A stretch of 64,000 bases of DNA. Source: Morganella psychrotolerans (GTDB taxonomy: Bacteria; Pseudomonadota; Gammaproteobacteria; Enterobacterales; Enterobacteriaceae). The position numbers and the translations under genes are program-made. The DNA is taken from positions 62,001-126,000 of the forward strand of contig NZ_LZEW01000033.1 in assembly GCF_001676155.1 (NCBI RefSeq), written 5' to 3'. Below the pieces are notes generated by a model, which ran no database searches, was not told where the DNA came from, and saw only the letters and a program-made list of their open reading frames with translations. Positions 1-9,506 of this stretch are shown here, piece by piece; positions within the stretch are counted from its first letter, which is position 1; each line of letters opens with the position of its first letter.

Positions 1-845
1 CCGATAACACCGGTTCCCTCAACACCAAACAGCAACATCATCCCGCAGAGAATAACGGCAGAAACGAGGCTGAGTAACGGACGCAACAAAATACCGTCAA
101 GGCGCAGTGCTGCCATCCTCATGTCATAGTGACGGCGGTTTGCGGCAAACATCCGCTCTCCGAAACGTGCCTGCTGGCGGAATTGCTGAATAACCGTCAT
201 ACCACTGATGATTTCATGAAACCCGTCATTAATATCAGCCAGATAAACACGGATCCGGCGGATAATCGGCGTACTCAGACGCTGATAAATCCACATAACC
301 AACAGCACGACAGGAAACATCGCCGTTGCCACCAGCGCCATCCGCCACTCCAGAGAATACATGGCAATCAGCATAACAATAATCAGCGCCACACTGCGGA
401 ACAGTGTCGGTAACACATTGACGAACAAGTCTTTAATCATCTCAGTGTCATTTGTTACACGCGAGATAAGCTGACCGACAGGCTGAGTATCAAACGCACT
501 CAATGGCTGGCGCAAAGCGGCATTCATGACATCAGCCCGCAATGTCTGCACCACACCGACGGCGGCCTGATTAAAATAGATAAGCTGAAAATAGTGAAGC
601 AGCGATGCCGCAATCTGAAGCACGATAAACCCGGCAATCAGCAGCAGTGTCACAGAGAGCACTATCTGATCCTTAGCCACCATATTATCAATAAAATAAC
701 TGACAAGTACCGGCGCCGTGACTTCAGCAATCGCGGTAAGCCACAGCATCAGGATAGCCGTCAGCATCGGACGGCGGTAATTTCGTCCGTACCCGAGCAG
801 ACGTTTCAGTGACGGCCACAGGTTTTTCGGTGTCTGATCATTCAT
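1..845 (-). CDS. mdlB: MdlB multidrug ABC transporter half, 3' part cut by window edge
   Basis: Inner-membrane half-transporter (permease fused to ATPase) expected to pair with MdlA as a heterodimeric exporter. Only the N-terminal 281 or so codons are in the window, so the nucleotide-binding domain is not visible. The translation starts [17 protein letters not shown], closely matching the E. coli MdlB N-terminus, then runs through hydrophobic segments of the exporter membrane domain. The start ATG (845-843) lies inside the end of mdlA, giving an 8-base overlap and probable translational coupling. A second ATG at 841 is out of frame and closes after 11 codons. The specific substrate is unknown in this family. 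Confidence 0.92.
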   Translation of the reverse strand, partial: MNDQTPKNLWPSLKRLLGYGRNYRRPMLTAILMLWLTAIAEVTAPVLVSYFIDNMVAKDQIVLSVTLLLIAGFIVLQIAASLLHYFQLIYFNQAAVGVVQTLRADVMNAALRQPLSAFDTQPVGQLISRVTNDTEMIKDLFVNVLPTLFRSVALIIVMLIAMYSLEWRMALVATAMFPVVLLVMWIYQRLSTPIIRRIRVYLADINDGFHEIISGMTVIQQFRQQARFGERMFAANRRHYDMRMAALRLDGILLRPLLSLVSAVILCGMMLLFGVEGTGVI

Positions 846-2578
846 CGAGCGCGGCCTCTAACTGCTGATAATGATACATTTCGCTATACCATCCGTTCTG
901 GTTAATCAGCGCCTGGTGACGCCCTTGTGCGGTAATGCTGCCTTGCTGTAAAACCAGAATATTGTCTGCCTCTGTCAGCGCGGAAAGCCGGTGTGCGCTG
1001 ATAATCACTGTCCGTCCTTCGCCCCACTGACGTAAATTTTGCAGGATAAGATACTCGGTCTGTCCGTCAACGGCAGAAAGTGCATCATCCAGGATAAGAA
1101 TTTCGGTATCCAGCAGCAAAGCGCGGGCAATCGAAATCCGTTGTTTTTGTCCGCCCGACAGCATAACACCCCGCTCACCAACCTCTGTTTCATAGCCCTG
1201 CGGCAGGCGTTCAATATCATCATGCACATTCGCCAGACGCGCCACGTGCTCAATCTCCTCACGGGTTGCCTGCGGGCGTCCGAGGGCAATATTATTCGCA
1301 ATTGTATCGGAGAACAGAAACGGTGTTTGATTCACCACAGCAAGCCGGCTGTGCCAGTCTGAAAAAATCAGTGAATTAAGTGGCTTACCCTGAAAGCAGA
1401 TATCGCCCTGCGTCACATCATAATGGCGCTGAATAAGTGCCAGCAACGTGGATTTCCCGCAGCCCGTCGGCCCGCACAACCCCAGTAACTGACCGGGTTT
1501 CAACGTAAAACGGATATCATTCAGTACCGGTCGCGTGGTATCCGGGTAACAAAATTCAGTAATTGCAACGGCCAGCTCACTGCGCTCCGGTTGCAGCGCC
1601 TCTGTTCCGTCAGCCAGTACCGGCGGGGTTTCCAGCAGAACCTGGATGCGGCTGTAAGCGGCACTGCCGCGCTCAACAATATTAAACATCCATGCCAGTG
1701 CCAGCATCGGCCAAATCATCAGCCCGAGATACATAATAAAGCTGGTCAGTTCCCCGAGGGTCAGCGTGCCCTGCATCACCATATAGCTGCCGCCTGCAAC
1801 CGCCAGCAGGTTTGACATGCCTATCGCCATAATAATGGTAGGGTCAAACCGCGCATCCACCTCAGCCACATGCATATTCTTTCGTCCCGCCTCGGCGGCA
1901 ACAGATTCAAATTGAGCTGACTGATGTGCTTCAAGACCAAATGCTTTGATCATACGGATACTGCTGAGACTTTCCTGCGCCTGGTTATTCAGAGATGAAA
2001 ATGCACCCTGCGCCGTTTTAAAACGGTGATGGAGCTGCTGTCCGTAGCGTTTTATCGCCAGCGCCATCAGCGGCATCGGCAGCAAAGACAGCAGTGTAAG
2101 CTGCCAGCTGATTTCAATACTCATCACCAGCAGCACCACGCAGCCCATGACCAGGGAGTCCACCAGTGTCAGGACGCCTTCGCCTGCGGCAAACACCACT
2201 TTATCAACATCATTGGTACTGCGGGCGATCAGGTCACCCGTCCGGTAGTGATGATAAAAGGCCGGAGACTGGCGGCTGAACTGCTGATAAAAATCCTGCC
2301 GTAAGCGCACCGCCAGTTTATACGATGCCCCAAACAGCCAGACACGCCAGATATAGCGCAGGACATAAATAACCAGCGCGATAAGCAGCATAATGCCTAT
2401 CCAGCCCCACAACGTCGGCATCGTCAGTGTTTTTTTTGTTACGCCATCGACAATAATACCGACAAAACGCGGTGGCAAAACCTGTAAAACGGCGATAAGG
2501 ATCAGAAAAAAAAACAGCCCCTGTATAGCGCCGCCATTCACTGAGGAAATACCATTTTAGTTGGGAAAATAATCTCAC
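838..2578 (-). CDS. mdlA: MdlA multidrug ABC transporter half, frame interrupted by +1 base in a T9 tract
   Basis: Partner of MdlB: an exporter-type membrane domain followed by an ABC ATPase with Walker A (GPTGCGKST), signature (LSGGQKQR) and Walker B ([10 protein letters not shown]). The N-terminus [21 protein letters not shown] (GTG start at 2578) is in a different frame from the rest. The switch falls in a run of nine T on the coding strand (plus-strand A run 2506-2514). With eight T the frame is continuous for 579 residues and the alignment with E. coli MdlA needs no gap. A 567-codon frame starting at 2541 exists but lacks the conserved N-terminal helix. Another eight-T run in the same gene (near 2430) is in frame. 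The cause may be a sequencing error or a true slippery or phase-variable tract. Confidence 0.9.
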
Positions 2579-2590
2579 GGGATCCCGTAT

Positions 2591-2649
2591 ATACCCTTAT
2601 TCATTCAAACTGCAGGTTCATTGGCTGCATCTTGAATGACGTTGGGTAT
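2591..2649 (-). repeat. ERIC-like element, core-deleted short form
   Basis: Begins ATACCCTTATTCATTCAAAC and ends GAATGACGTTGGGTAT, the same imperfect inverted ends as the full copies at 30451, 56458 and 57656, but in the opposite orientation. Only about 59 bases remain; the central hairpin (AGCATACACAAGTATGTG) is missing. It lies between decR and mdlA, immediately upstream of the mdlA GTG. Confidence 0.75.
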
Positions 2650-2667
2650 AGTATCTGAAGTTAATCG

Positions 2668-3144
2668 TTAATCCGCGGCACCTTTCTCAGGGATAGGCAA
2701 CGCGGTGGTGTACTTTATGCGCTCCATCGCAAAATTGGAAGTCACATCAATTAAACCGGGTACACCGGTAACCAGCCTTTTATAAAAATGATCAAAGCGT
2801 TTCATGTCCACCACTTCGACCTGCAACATATAATCAAACTCCCCGGCCATACGGTAAAACTCCACCACTTCCGGCATTTGCTGAACAAATTCAACAAATT
2901 CAGTATACCACTCGCTGCTGTGACACTGAGTTTTTATCATCACAATCACGGTCAGCCCCAGCCCGAGCTTCTCCGGGTCCAGCAGCGCCACCCGCTTGCG
3001 GATATAGCCATCATCTTCCAGCCTTTTCAGACGTTTCCAGCACGGTGTAGAGGTCAGATTAACCGCCTCTGCCAGCGTATTCAGTGATAACGAGGCATCT
3101 TCCTGCAAGAGTTGCAGTAACTTACGGTCTATTTTATCTATCAT
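2668..3144 (-). CDS. decR: DecR, Lrp/AsnC-family cysteine-detoxification regulator
   Basis: Lrp/AsnC-family transcription factor, 158 residues. In E. coli, DecR (YbaO) activates genes that break down excess cysteine. The sequence shows the N-terminal winged helix ([20 protein letters not shown], then a [18 protein letters not shown] recognition region) and the C-terminal RAM ligand-binding fold ([18 protein letters not shown]). The frame extends upstream to 3330, but the start at 3144 is chosen because [10 protein letters not shown] aligns with the E. coli start and follows a GGTGAG ribosome site. It is divergent from the cysteine desulfhydrase gene cdsH, its likely target, with two palindromes between them. 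Confidence 0.93.
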   Translation of the reverse strand: MIDKIDRKLLQLLQEDASLSLNTLAEAVNLTSTPCWKRLKRLEDDGYIRKRVALLDPEKLGLGLTVIVMIKTQCHSSEWYTEFVEFVQQMPEVVEFYRMAGEFDYMLQVEVVDMKRFDHFYKRLVTGVPGLIDVTSNFAMERIKYTTALPIPEKGAAD

Positions 3145-3155
3145 TTGCTCACCCG

Positions 3156-3187
3156 GGAGAATATATTTCTCCATATCATGCATGATA
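3156..3187. promoter_or_regulatory. Two tandem palindromes, candidate DecR operators
   Basis: In the 114-base gap between divergent decR and cdsH there are two palindromes. One is GGAGAA-N5-TTCTCC at 3156-3172. The other is a perfect 14-mer, TATCATGCATGATA, at 3174-3187. The spacing, and the known habit of Lrp-family factors of binding several phased palindromes, make these candidate operators. Assignment to DecR is inference. Confidence 0.5.
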
Positions 3188-3258
3188 AAGAAAATAGAAA
3201 AAGCCTTTTCTCTCACAGAATTGCTAAGATTAAGCAACTGACAGTGAGGAGATAATGT

Positions 3259-4299
3259 ATGACAACCCAATGGACGACATTCGCCATTAATGCTATTCAG
3301 GCCGATTATCAACGCAGCGCGGATACCCACCTGATCCCGGTGGAATTACCCGTCTTCCCGGGGGTTTCATTATACCTCAAGGATGAAAGTACGCACCCGA
3401 CCGGTAGTCTGAAACACCGCCTGGCACGGTCACTTTTTTTATACGGGCTGTGTAACGGCTGGATACGTGAAGGTACAACGGTTATCGAAGCCTCATCCGG
3501 CAGCACTGCCGTATCTGAAGCCTATTTTGCCCGCCTGCTCGGTCTGCCGTTTATCGCCGTGATGCCGCGCTGCACTGCCCGGCGCAAAGTGGAACAAATT
3601 GAGTTCTACGGCGGACAATGTCATTTTGTCGATAACAGCGCACAAATTTATGCCGAATCCGAGCGCCTTGCCCGTGAAACCGGCGGTCATTATATGGATC
3701 AGTTTACCTACGCCGAGCGGGCAACTGACTGGCGCGGCAACAACAATATTGCTGAAAGCATTTTCCGTCAGATGTCACGGGAAGCACACCCTGTGCCACA
3801 GTATCTGGTGATGAGTGCAGGTACCGGCGGTACTTCTGCCACACTGGGACGTTTTATCCGCTATCAGGGACACAATACAAAATTAATTGTCGTTGACCCT
3901 GAAAACTCTGTATTCCATGACTGTTATCACCAGAAATGCTCACATTTACGCTGTGAAACCGGCAGTAAAATAGAGGGGATCGGTCGTCCGCGTGCAGAGC
4001 CTTCATTTATTCCCGGCGTTATTGATGATGTGATGAAAGTCAGCGACAAATGCAGTATCGCCACACTTTACTGGCTGGAAAAACTGCTCGGACGCAGAGT
4101 CGGCGCATCAACCGGCACCAATGTCTGGGGTGCGCTGCAACTGGCGGCACAAATGCATGCAGAGCAGCAGAGCGGCTCTATCGTTACCCTGATTTGTGAC
4201 AGCGGCGAGCGCTATCCGGACACCTATTACAATCCGCAGTGGGTGGCAGACAATATCGGCGATCTGACCGACGCACTTGCAACACTACCCAAATGGTGA
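3259..4299 (+). CDS. cdsH: PLP-dependent L-cysteine desulfhydrase (CdsH type)
   Basis: Fold-type II PLP enzyme of the cysteine synthase family, 346 residues, predicted to degrade L-cysteine to pyruvate, ammonia and sulfide. The PLP lysine is in [11 protein letters not shown] (about residue 52), the substrate loop is [10 protein letters not shown], and the phosphate-binding loop is [10 protein letters not shown]. Salmonella CdsH (STM0458) is likewise encoded beside ybaO/decR, and this shared context supports the name over a biosynthetic CysK/CysM. The start follows a clear AGGAG. In E. coli this position holds other genes (ybaE, cof), so the locus differs between genera. Strong sulfide production from cysteine would be the expected phenotype. 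Confidence 0.85.
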   Translation: MTTQWTTFAINAIQADYQRSADTHLIPVELPVFPGVSLYLKDESTHPTGSLKHRLARSLFLYGLCNGWIREGTTVIEASSGSTAVSEAYFARLLGLPFIAVMPRCTARRKVEQIEFYGGQCHFVDNSAQIYAESERLARETGGHYMDQFTYAERATDWRGNNNIAESIFRQMSREAHPVPQYLVMSAGTGGTSATLGRFIRYQGHNTKLIVVDPENSVFHDCYHQKCSHLRCETGSKIEGIGRPRAEPSFIPGVIDDVMKVSDKCSIATLYWLEKLLGRRVGASTGTNVWGALQLAAQMHAEQQSGSIVTLICDSGERYPDTYYNPQWVADNIGDLTDALATLPKW

Positions 4300-4346
4300 T
4301 GCAGCCGTTACCATATACCCAATCTTTTTTATTGTGAGGGTTACAG

Positions 4347-5045
4347 ATGAAACGTGCTGTTGTCGTATTCAGTGGTGGTCAGGATTCCACTACCTGCCTG
4401 ATTCAGGCGCTCCGCAATTATGACGAAGTGCATTGTGTGACGTTTGACTACGGTCAGCGTCACAGTCAGGAAATAGAGGTTGCCCGCAGGCTGAGCCTGA
4501 AACTGGGCGCAGCAGCGCACAAGGTTCTGGATGTCACCTTATTAAGTGAACTCGCCGTCAGCAGCCTGACCCGCGATAATATTCCGGTTCCCGGGTTCAG
4601 TGAAAGTGAAAAAAGTGATATTCCGAATACGTTTGTTCCCGGTCGTAATATCCTGTTTCTCACCCTGACAGCGATTTATGCGTACCAGGTCAGTGCTGAA
4701 GCGATTATCACCGGTGTCTGTGAAACGGATTTTTCCGGCTATCCGGACTGCCGTGATGAATTTGTCAAAGCACTTAACCATGCGGTAAACCTGGGTATTG
4801 CCCGTGAAATCCGTTTTGAAACACCGCTGATGTGGCTTGATAAAGCCCAAACCTGGGCGCTGGCGGAGTATTACGGGCAACTGGATACTGTCCGCAGGGA
4901 AACACTGACCTGCTATAACGGCATTCAGGGCGATGGCTGTGGTGAATGTGCCGCCTGTCATCTGCGACAAAACGGATTAGCACATTACCTTGCCAACCGC
5001 GATGCCGTCATGTCCTCGATGAAAAAACTCACCGGGCTTTCCTGA
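4347..5045 (+). CDS. queC: QueC, 7-cyano-7-deazaguanine synthase
   Basis: Converts 7-carboxy-7-deazaguanine to preQ0 with ATP and ammonia, the last cytosolic step before queuosine precursors are reduced and inserted into tRNA. The 232-residue protein has the PP-loop FSGGQDSTT at the N-terminus and a zinc site at the C-terminus made by the cysteines of [19 protein letters not shown]. Length equals the E. coli enzyme. Later queuosine steps are encoded by tgt and queA in the same window, about 38 kb away. The 47-base gap after cdsH has a GAGGG ribosome site; no preQ1 riboswitch is visible. Confidence 0.97.
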   Translation: MKRAVVVFSGGQDSTTCLIQALRNYDEVHCVTFDYGQRHSQEIEVARRLSLKLGAAAHKVLDVTLLSELAVSSLTRDNIPVPGFSESEKSDIPNTFVPGRNILFLTLTAIYAYQVSAEAIITGVCETDFSGYPDCRDEFVKALNHAVNLGIAREIRFETPLMWLDKAQTWALAEYYGQLDTVRRETLTCYNGIQGDGCGECAACHLRQNGLAHYLANRDAVMSSMKKLTGLS

Positions 5046-5060
5046 CTGAACCGGTTCTTC

Positions 5061-5097
5061 GATAATCCGCCCGGTCATAATGACCGGGCGGATTATC
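5061..5097. terminator. Bidirectional terminator between queC and fadM
   Basis: A long perfect stem, GATAATCCGCCCGGTCA, pairs with its complement around a TAA loop. It sits between the convergent 3' ends of queC and fadM and would stop transcription from both sides, although U-tracts are weak. Confidence 0.7.
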
Positions 5098-5117
5098 TGT
5101 TCGTTCTGCCGGGCTAA

Positions 5118-5522
5118 TTACTCCGGCGCGGTCAGCAGTTCAAATTTATCGCGGATCTCGCCTTCAATCGGAAGGGCTTTGCCTGTTTTTAAATTAATAA
5201 AGACAAAGGTCACTTCGGCATCTGCCACAACCTGTTTATCTTCCTGCCGGGTCACTATCTGTTTGAGAACGCCGCTCTTCTGCCCTGAGTGTTGCAGGTA
5301 ACTGTCAATAATCAGGCGCTCCCCCAGATGCACCGGCAGCCGGTAATTGATATTAATATTAACCACAACAACCGCGATATCCATCTGCTTAAACCAGCGG
5401 TAAGCATCATAGCTTTCCAGCCAGTCCCAGCGTGCCGCTTCCAGAAACTCCAGATAACGCGCATTGTTAACATGTCCGAAGGCATCAATATGGTAGCCAA
5501 GCACTTTAATTTTGGTGCTCAT
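5118..5522 (-). CDS. fadM: FadM, long-chain acyl-CoA thioesterase
   Basis: Hot-dog-fold acyl-CoA thioesterase (YbaW/TesC), 134 residues. In E. coli it is linked to fatty-acid beta-oxidation. The 4-hydroxybenzoyl-CoA-thioesterase-like signature YHIDAFGHVNNARYLEFLEAA carries the catalytic aspartate and is well conserved, as is VVVNININYR. It is convergent with queC, as in E. coli (queC-ybaW-ybaV order). No FadR site was identified by eye upstream. Confidence 0.93.
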   Translation of the reverse strand: MSTKIKVLGYHIDAFGHVNNARYLEFLEAARWDWLESYDAYRWFKQMDIAVVVVNININYRLPVHLGERLIIDSYLQHSGQKSGVLKQIVTRQEDKQVVADAEVTFVFINLKTGKALPIEGEIRDKFELLTAPE

Positions 5523-5657
5523 AATATCTCTCCCTTTAATACATTTCCGGTTTCATACATTTCCGGTTTGAAAAACACACCAGCCCGCTGAACCGGATTT
5601 TTCTTTCCCTCCCCCGCAACAGACGAGGGAGGGAAAAAGAGTAAACATCTGCAGATG

Positions 5658-5993
5658 TTATAACTCTATCTTATCGCTATTTATACTAAAAATACGTTCA
5701 CCGATCCCCTTAACTTCCATCAGTTGCTCGGCGGACGTAAATGGCCCGTGATCAGTACGATACTCGATAATACTCTGTGCTTTTTTCGGTCCGATCCCAC
5801 TGAGATTCTGCGCCAGTTCTTCCGCAGATGCGGTATTGATACTGATCCGGCTGCTGTCAGTATCCTGAGTCACAACCTGCTGAGTCTGAGCGTTCTCCGT
5901 TTGCGCTGACTGCGCGAGTACGGATGTACTGAACATACCGCCGGTTAACAGTGCTGATGTTAAGAGTAATGCTGAGGTCCATTTCGTTTTCAT
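5658..5993 (-). CDS. ybaV: YbaV, exported helix-hairpin-helix (ComEA-like) protein
   Basis: A 111-residue protein with a signal peptide (KTKWTSALLLTSALLTGG, cleavage expected after VLA), a short Gln/Thr/Asp-rich linker, and a C-terminal pair of helix-hairpin-helix motifs (LSGIGPKKAQSIIEYR and VKGIGERIF). This is the ComEA/Tex-type DNA-binding fold, suggesting periplasmic DNA binding, but E. coli YbaV has no firmly established role. Its position between fadM and the ppiD cluster is conserved with E. coli. Confidence 0.88.
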   Translation of the reverse strand: MKTKWTSALLLTSALLTGGMFSTSVLAQSAQTENAQTQQVVTQDTDSSRISINTASAEELAQNLSGIGPKKAQSIIEYRTDHGPFTSAEQLMEVKGIGERIFSINSDKIEL

Positions 5994-6395
5994 GCTGATA
6001 TCTCCTTTTGGTGTTTAGCACAAAACGGAGTGTCGCAAAATTTTTTAACGCCGGGGAATTTTTGGGAGAGAAATGCGAAAGGCTACGAGCGTCGCCTTTT
6101 CCTGAATGTAAATGACATTCAGTTTTTCGATCCGTATCGAAAAAATTTAGTCCACATTCTTCACGCCAATACAGACATGCGAGTACATAAGCCGCACGAA
6201 TACCGGATTCACTGAATTTAAGTATTAATATACATATCTGTTTTTTTCGGTGGAAATTAATGGGCGGTTTTGACTAGCTAACCTGCCCATTTAAAACAAA
6301 GGATTTTATGGTAACAAAAAATACAGCACCATTATTATAATGTCATTTTTTAACAGTTAACGATAAATCTGATGATAGATTACTTAATACAAGAA
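5994..6395. other. 402-base AT-rich intergenic stretch without a credible gene
   Basis: No convincing coding region on either strand. The clearest structure is an imperfect inverted repeat at about 6258-6292 (AATGGGCGGTT opposite AACCTGCCCATT). After it comes an AAAGGA-TTTT-ATG start-like signal at 6308 opening only a 10-codon frame. The stretch and the lipoprotein gene beside it are richer in A/T than the flanking conserved genes, as expected for an insertion site or decayed gene. Confidence 0.5.
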
Positions 6396-6851
6396 CTAGT
6401 AATAATACGGCTTGAGATGAGGAAAGCATCCTGAGTAATCCCATGATTTAATAATACCTTTGTTATTGGAAATAAACTCGGTATTACATTCAATGGACAT
6501 AGCATACAGGCCGGGCGTGTCTTTTTGTCTCCATTCCCATGTATATTGCTTACCTCCGTCTGTTCTTTGGTATGTCTTATCCGGTGCGCCCCAACTACTG
6601 ACAAGATCATCAGCAGATTTACCAACCCAGCGTTCTCTTTTTTCTTTAAATTTCTTTCTGTTTTCTTCGTATTCTGCCTCTTTTTTAGGATCTGGCTTTG
6701 AGGGTTTAAATCCCATATCTATTTCATTGCTTTTGCCACCGGAAAGCACCTTATTCGTGGTTTCTAAGAAGGAAGCCACTTCACCCGATGTACAACTGCT
6801 TAGCATCATCACCGAGGAAATAATAATCATTAAGTTTATTTTATTATTCAC
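6396..6851 (-). CDS. Small SmpA/BamE-like lipoprotein of unknown function
   Basis: I do not recognise a named family with certainty. The 151-residue product has a lipoprotein signal (NLMIIISSVMMLSSC, lipobox LSSC), a charged Lys/Glu-rich helix (KKEAEYEENRKKFKEKRERW), and then WVGKSADDLVSSWGAPDKTYQ. A 'G + aliphatic + WG.PD' motif of this kind is typical of the short lipoproteins resembling SmpA/BamE. The C-terminus holds two Cys (IECNTEF and SGCFPH) that could form a disulfide. Codons are A/T-rich and the gene is absent from this place in E. coli, so it is probably acquired or lineage-specific. Confidence 0.7.
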   Translation of the reverse strand: MNNKINLMIIISSVMMLSSCTSGEVASFLETTNKVLSGGKSNEIDMGFKPSKPDPKKEAEYEENRKKFKEKRERWVGKSADDLVSSWGAPDKTYQRTDGGKQYTWEWRQKDTPGLYAMSIECNTEFISNNKGIIKSWDYSGCFPHLKPYYY

Positions 6852-7077
6852 TAATATTGATTCCTTTCTTTTTCTAATTAAAAATAGAGCAATAACTATA
6901 AAATAATATTTTTATATATTTCTGACAGGGAAACGTAATTTAACATTACAGGAAATTTAGCTTGGTTTATATGACAATGTATTCTATAGCAGACCTTAAT
7001 TACCCATACCAGAATATTCTTAGATTACCGGACAGCCAGAGCCGCCAGCATAAGCGTTATGCAATCCTCTGATAACA

Positions 7078-7112
7078 AAAAAGCCAGTAACCCCGCGGGT
7101 TAACTGGCTTTA
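7078..7112 (-). terminator. Terminator after ppiD
   Basis: On the minus strand, AAAGCCAGTTAACC pairs with GGTTACTGGCTTT and is followed by a T-run (TTTTTTG). It is placed 27 bases after the ppiD stop codon. Confidence 0.85.
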
Positions 7113-7138
7113 TAATTTACGGTATACGCTCTGAAATG

Positions 7139-9007
7139 CTAGTCCATACTTTTCACATCAATATCAGCATTCAAACGCAGGTTGATCAGTAATGATTCAA
7201 GCTCCGTTGATGCCATTTGCTGACGTAATACCTCGCGCAGTTCCGTTTTTTCCTTATCTGTTGCATTACCGGCAATGACTTTATCCAGCTGTACCAGCAC
7301 AATATTACCCTGTGCATCAATTGTGCGGCTGTATGTCGGTTTACCGTCAACAGGATGAGCCTGAGTAAACGCTGCGTTAATCACAGGATCTGTCGGGTTA
7401 AGGCGCTGGATAGTTTGCGCTTCACCAAATTTCACACCGGCGGCGGCTAGTGCAGCATCACCTTTGCCTTCTTTCAGTGCGGCAATTAATGTATCTGCCT
7501 GCGCATTCAGAGCGGCTTCTGCCTTGCTGCGTTTAACCAGGGCTTCAATCTCCCCTCTGACCTTCTCAAACGGTTCAACAGCTTCCGGGCGATACGCATC
7601 AACACGGATAACAAAGGCACGGTCACCGGATACGGTAATGATGTCAGAGTTAGCGCCGGATGAGCCTTTTTCATCAAACAGCAGGTTATCAGATAAGGCT
7701 TTCAGCAGTTCCGGATAATTAACCGCATCAGGCAGTTTGCTCAGCGCGAACCAATCTGTCTGCACAGCTTTAACACCTGTGGCCTGCTCAACACCGACCA
7801 GAGATTCATTATCATTTGCTGCCGCTTCACTGGCTTTTTGCTGTAAATCAAAGAAGGCTTTACTTGCTGCTTCACCTTTTACCAGAGCAGTGACTTCATC
7901 TTTCACCGCAGCCAGTGGTTTGAGTGTTTCCGGCTCATACACATCCAGACGGAAAATAGCATAGCCATTATCCAGCTTCACAATCTCTGAAACCTGTCCC
8001 GCACTTTTCAGGTTAGCCGATTTAATTTCAGGCACTAATGCAGCATCTTCCATCCAGCCGATAACACCGCCGTTACGTGCAGTCAGTTTATCGGTTGATT
8101 TTTCTTTAGCCAGCGTACTGAAATCAGCGCCACTTTTCAGTGCATCCAGAATGGCGTTGGCATCATCTTGCGTTGCAACAGTAATCTGACTGTATTCACC
8201 TTTGCCGGGCGCCGTAAAGCGTGCTGTGTTTTTATCGTAATAATCCTGAATCTGCTGCTCACTTACCCCGGTATTATCCTGGATATTTGCGGCATCCAAC
8301 TCAACAAAGCTGATTTTTATCGCCTGAGGGGCGATAAAATTATTTTTGTTTTTCGCGTAGTAAGCCTGTAACTCTTCGTCAGTGGTGCTCTGTTTTGCCT
8401 GAGCAGCAGAGAGCGTCAGCGTTGCCTGACGGATAGTACGCGCCTGCAGTAAAATAGCGGCGGCATTAGTGACTTCGTTGTCGAGCACAAAAGAGTCACG
8501 GACAAAAGGCTGTACCAGTTGCCCCTGGATCATCTGTTTGCGCAGATAATTCGCATAGCTTTCGCCGGTTATACTGTTACGGGCAAGGAACGTATCATAC
8601 GCCTGCTGGCTGAACTGTCCGTCAACCGCGAATCCGGGTTCTTCACGGATAGCATTAATAATTTGGTTATCACTGACAGTGATACCTAATTTCATCGCAT
8701 ACTGTTCAAGCAAAATAGTATCAATTAACTGATTCAATGCCTGGGTGCGAATTTGTTTCACGCCCTGTTCAGTACTGACTAACTGCGAGAACATGTCACC
8801 CAGCTGAGCCTGCTGGCGATTACGCTCTTCCTGGAAGGCGCGTTCTAATTGCTGTGATGATATTTCAGTATCATTCACTTTGGCAGCATAATTAGAACCG
8901 CTGACGAGGTAACCACCGACACCTGTCAGAATAAATGACAGGATAATGATGGCGAAGATAATTTTTATCACAGGGTTATTCGCCGCTGTGCGTAGATTTT
9001 CCATCAT
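7139..9007 (-). CDS. ppiD: PpiD, membrane-anchored periplasmic chaperone at the Sec translocon
   Basis: A 622-residue inner-membrane protein with one N-terminal membrane helix (VIKIIFAIIILSFILTGVGG) and a large periplasmic part containing a SurA-like N-domain and a parvulin-type domain (KGEYSQITVATQDDA to ARNGGVIGWM). PpiD assists proteins leaving SecYEG; its parvulin domain is generally considered to lack strong isomerase activity. Length and N-terminus (MMENLRTAANNPVIK) match E. coli. It follows hupB in the lon-hupB-ppiD order. Its own gene ends at a clear terminator. Confidence 0.97.
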   Translation of the reverse strand: MMENLRTAANNPVIKIIFAIIILSFILTGVGGYLVSGSNYAAKVNDTEISSQQLERAFQEERNRQQAQLGDMFSQLVSTEQGVKQIRTQALNQLIDTILLEQYAMKLGITVSDNQIINAIREEPGFAVDGQFSQQAYDTFLARNSITGESYANYLRKQMIQGQLVQPFVRDSFVLDNEVTNAAAILLQARTIRQATLTLSAAQAKQSTTDEELQAYYAKNKNNFIAPQAIKISFVELDAANIQDNTGVSEQQIQDYYDKNTARFTAPGKGEYSQITVATQDDANAILDALKSGADFSTLAKEKSTDKLTARNGGVIGWMEDAALVPEIKSANLKSAGQVSEIVKLDNGYAIFRLDVYEPETLKPLAAVKDEVTALVKGEAASKAFFDLQQKASEAAANDNESLVGVEQATGVKAVQTDWFALSKLPDAVNYPELLKALSDNLLFDEKGSSGANSDIITVSGDRAFVIRVDAYRPEAVEPFEKVRGEIEALVKRSKAEAALNAQADTLIAALKEGKGDAALAAAGVKFGEAQTIQRLNPTDPVINAAFTQAHPVDGKPTYSRTIDAQGNIVLVQLDKVIAGNATDKEKTELREVLRQQMASTELESLLINLRLNADIDVKSMD

Positions 9008-9071
9008 AAGAAATCCAAACTCCGCTTTTGGTAAAATAAAAATCAGGTCAGGGTAAATTATGCCCTAAAAC

Positions 9072-9100
9072 AAAAAAAAGCGCATCACTCTGATGCGCTT
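9072..9100 (-). terminator. Terminator after hupB
   Basis: On the minus strand, AAGCGCATCA and TGATGCGCTT form a stem followed by TTTTTTTG. It lies between hupB and ppiD, so ppiD probably has its own promoter. Confidence 0.85.
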
Positions 9101-9165
9101 CCTGCTTACCTTTGCACTGTTTTTAAGCCCTCAGGACTAAATTGTCCCGGAGCCTGAGTCAGTAC

Positions 9166-9441
9166 TCAGCTGTTTACTGCGTCTTTCAGACCTTTTCCTG
9201 CACGGAAAGCAGGTACTTTTGCCGCAGCAATTTTGATCTCTTTACCGGTCTGCGGGTTACGGCCTGTGCGCGCTGCGCGCTCACGGACAGTGAAAGTACC
9301 GAAACCAACCAGTGCAACATCATCACCCACTTTAAGGGTATCAGTTACAGAACTAATAATTGCATCTAACGCGCGTCCGGCCGCAGCTTTTGAAATATCA
9401 GCATCCGCAGCAATTTTATCGACCAATTGTGACTTATTCAC
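9166..9441 (-). CDS. hupB: HU-beta nucleoid protein
   Basis: DNA-binding histone-like protein, beta subunit of HU, 91 residues. The family signature [21 protein letters not shown], with its DNA-intercalating arm (RNPQTGKEI), is present. The frame runs back to an ATG at 9450, but that ATG directly abuts the AAGGGG ribosome site. The GTG at 9441 is nine bases from it and gives [11 protein letters not shown], which aligns with E. coli HupB, so GTG is chosen. A strong sigma-70 promoter precedes it. Confidence 0.96.
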   Translation of the reverse strand: MNKSQLVDKIAADADISKAAAGRALDAIISSVTDTLKVGDDVALVGFGTFTVRERAARTGRNPQTGKEIKIAAAKVPAFRAGKGLKDAVNS

Positions 9442-9506
9442 TATTATCATCCCCTTTCAGAATTTTCTGCCCGGATCAACGAAGTATGTTCCTGACAGCC
9501 ACAGCC

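Noticed and set aside
3145-3330. 62-residue N-terminal extension of DecR
   Set aside because: Runs across the cdsH start and the control region, has no family match; the start at 3144 fits E. coli and the ribosome site.
4300-4346. Possible preQ1 riboswitch before queC
   Set aside because: The 47-base gap is too short and shows no pseudoknot pattern.
6030-6215. 61-codon plus-strand frame in the ybaV-lipoprotein gap
   Set aside because: No ribosome site and no family resemblance; the AT-rich gap gives such frames by chance.
6308-6340. 10-codon frame after a good AAAGGA site
   Set aside because: Too short to support; no conservation evidence available.
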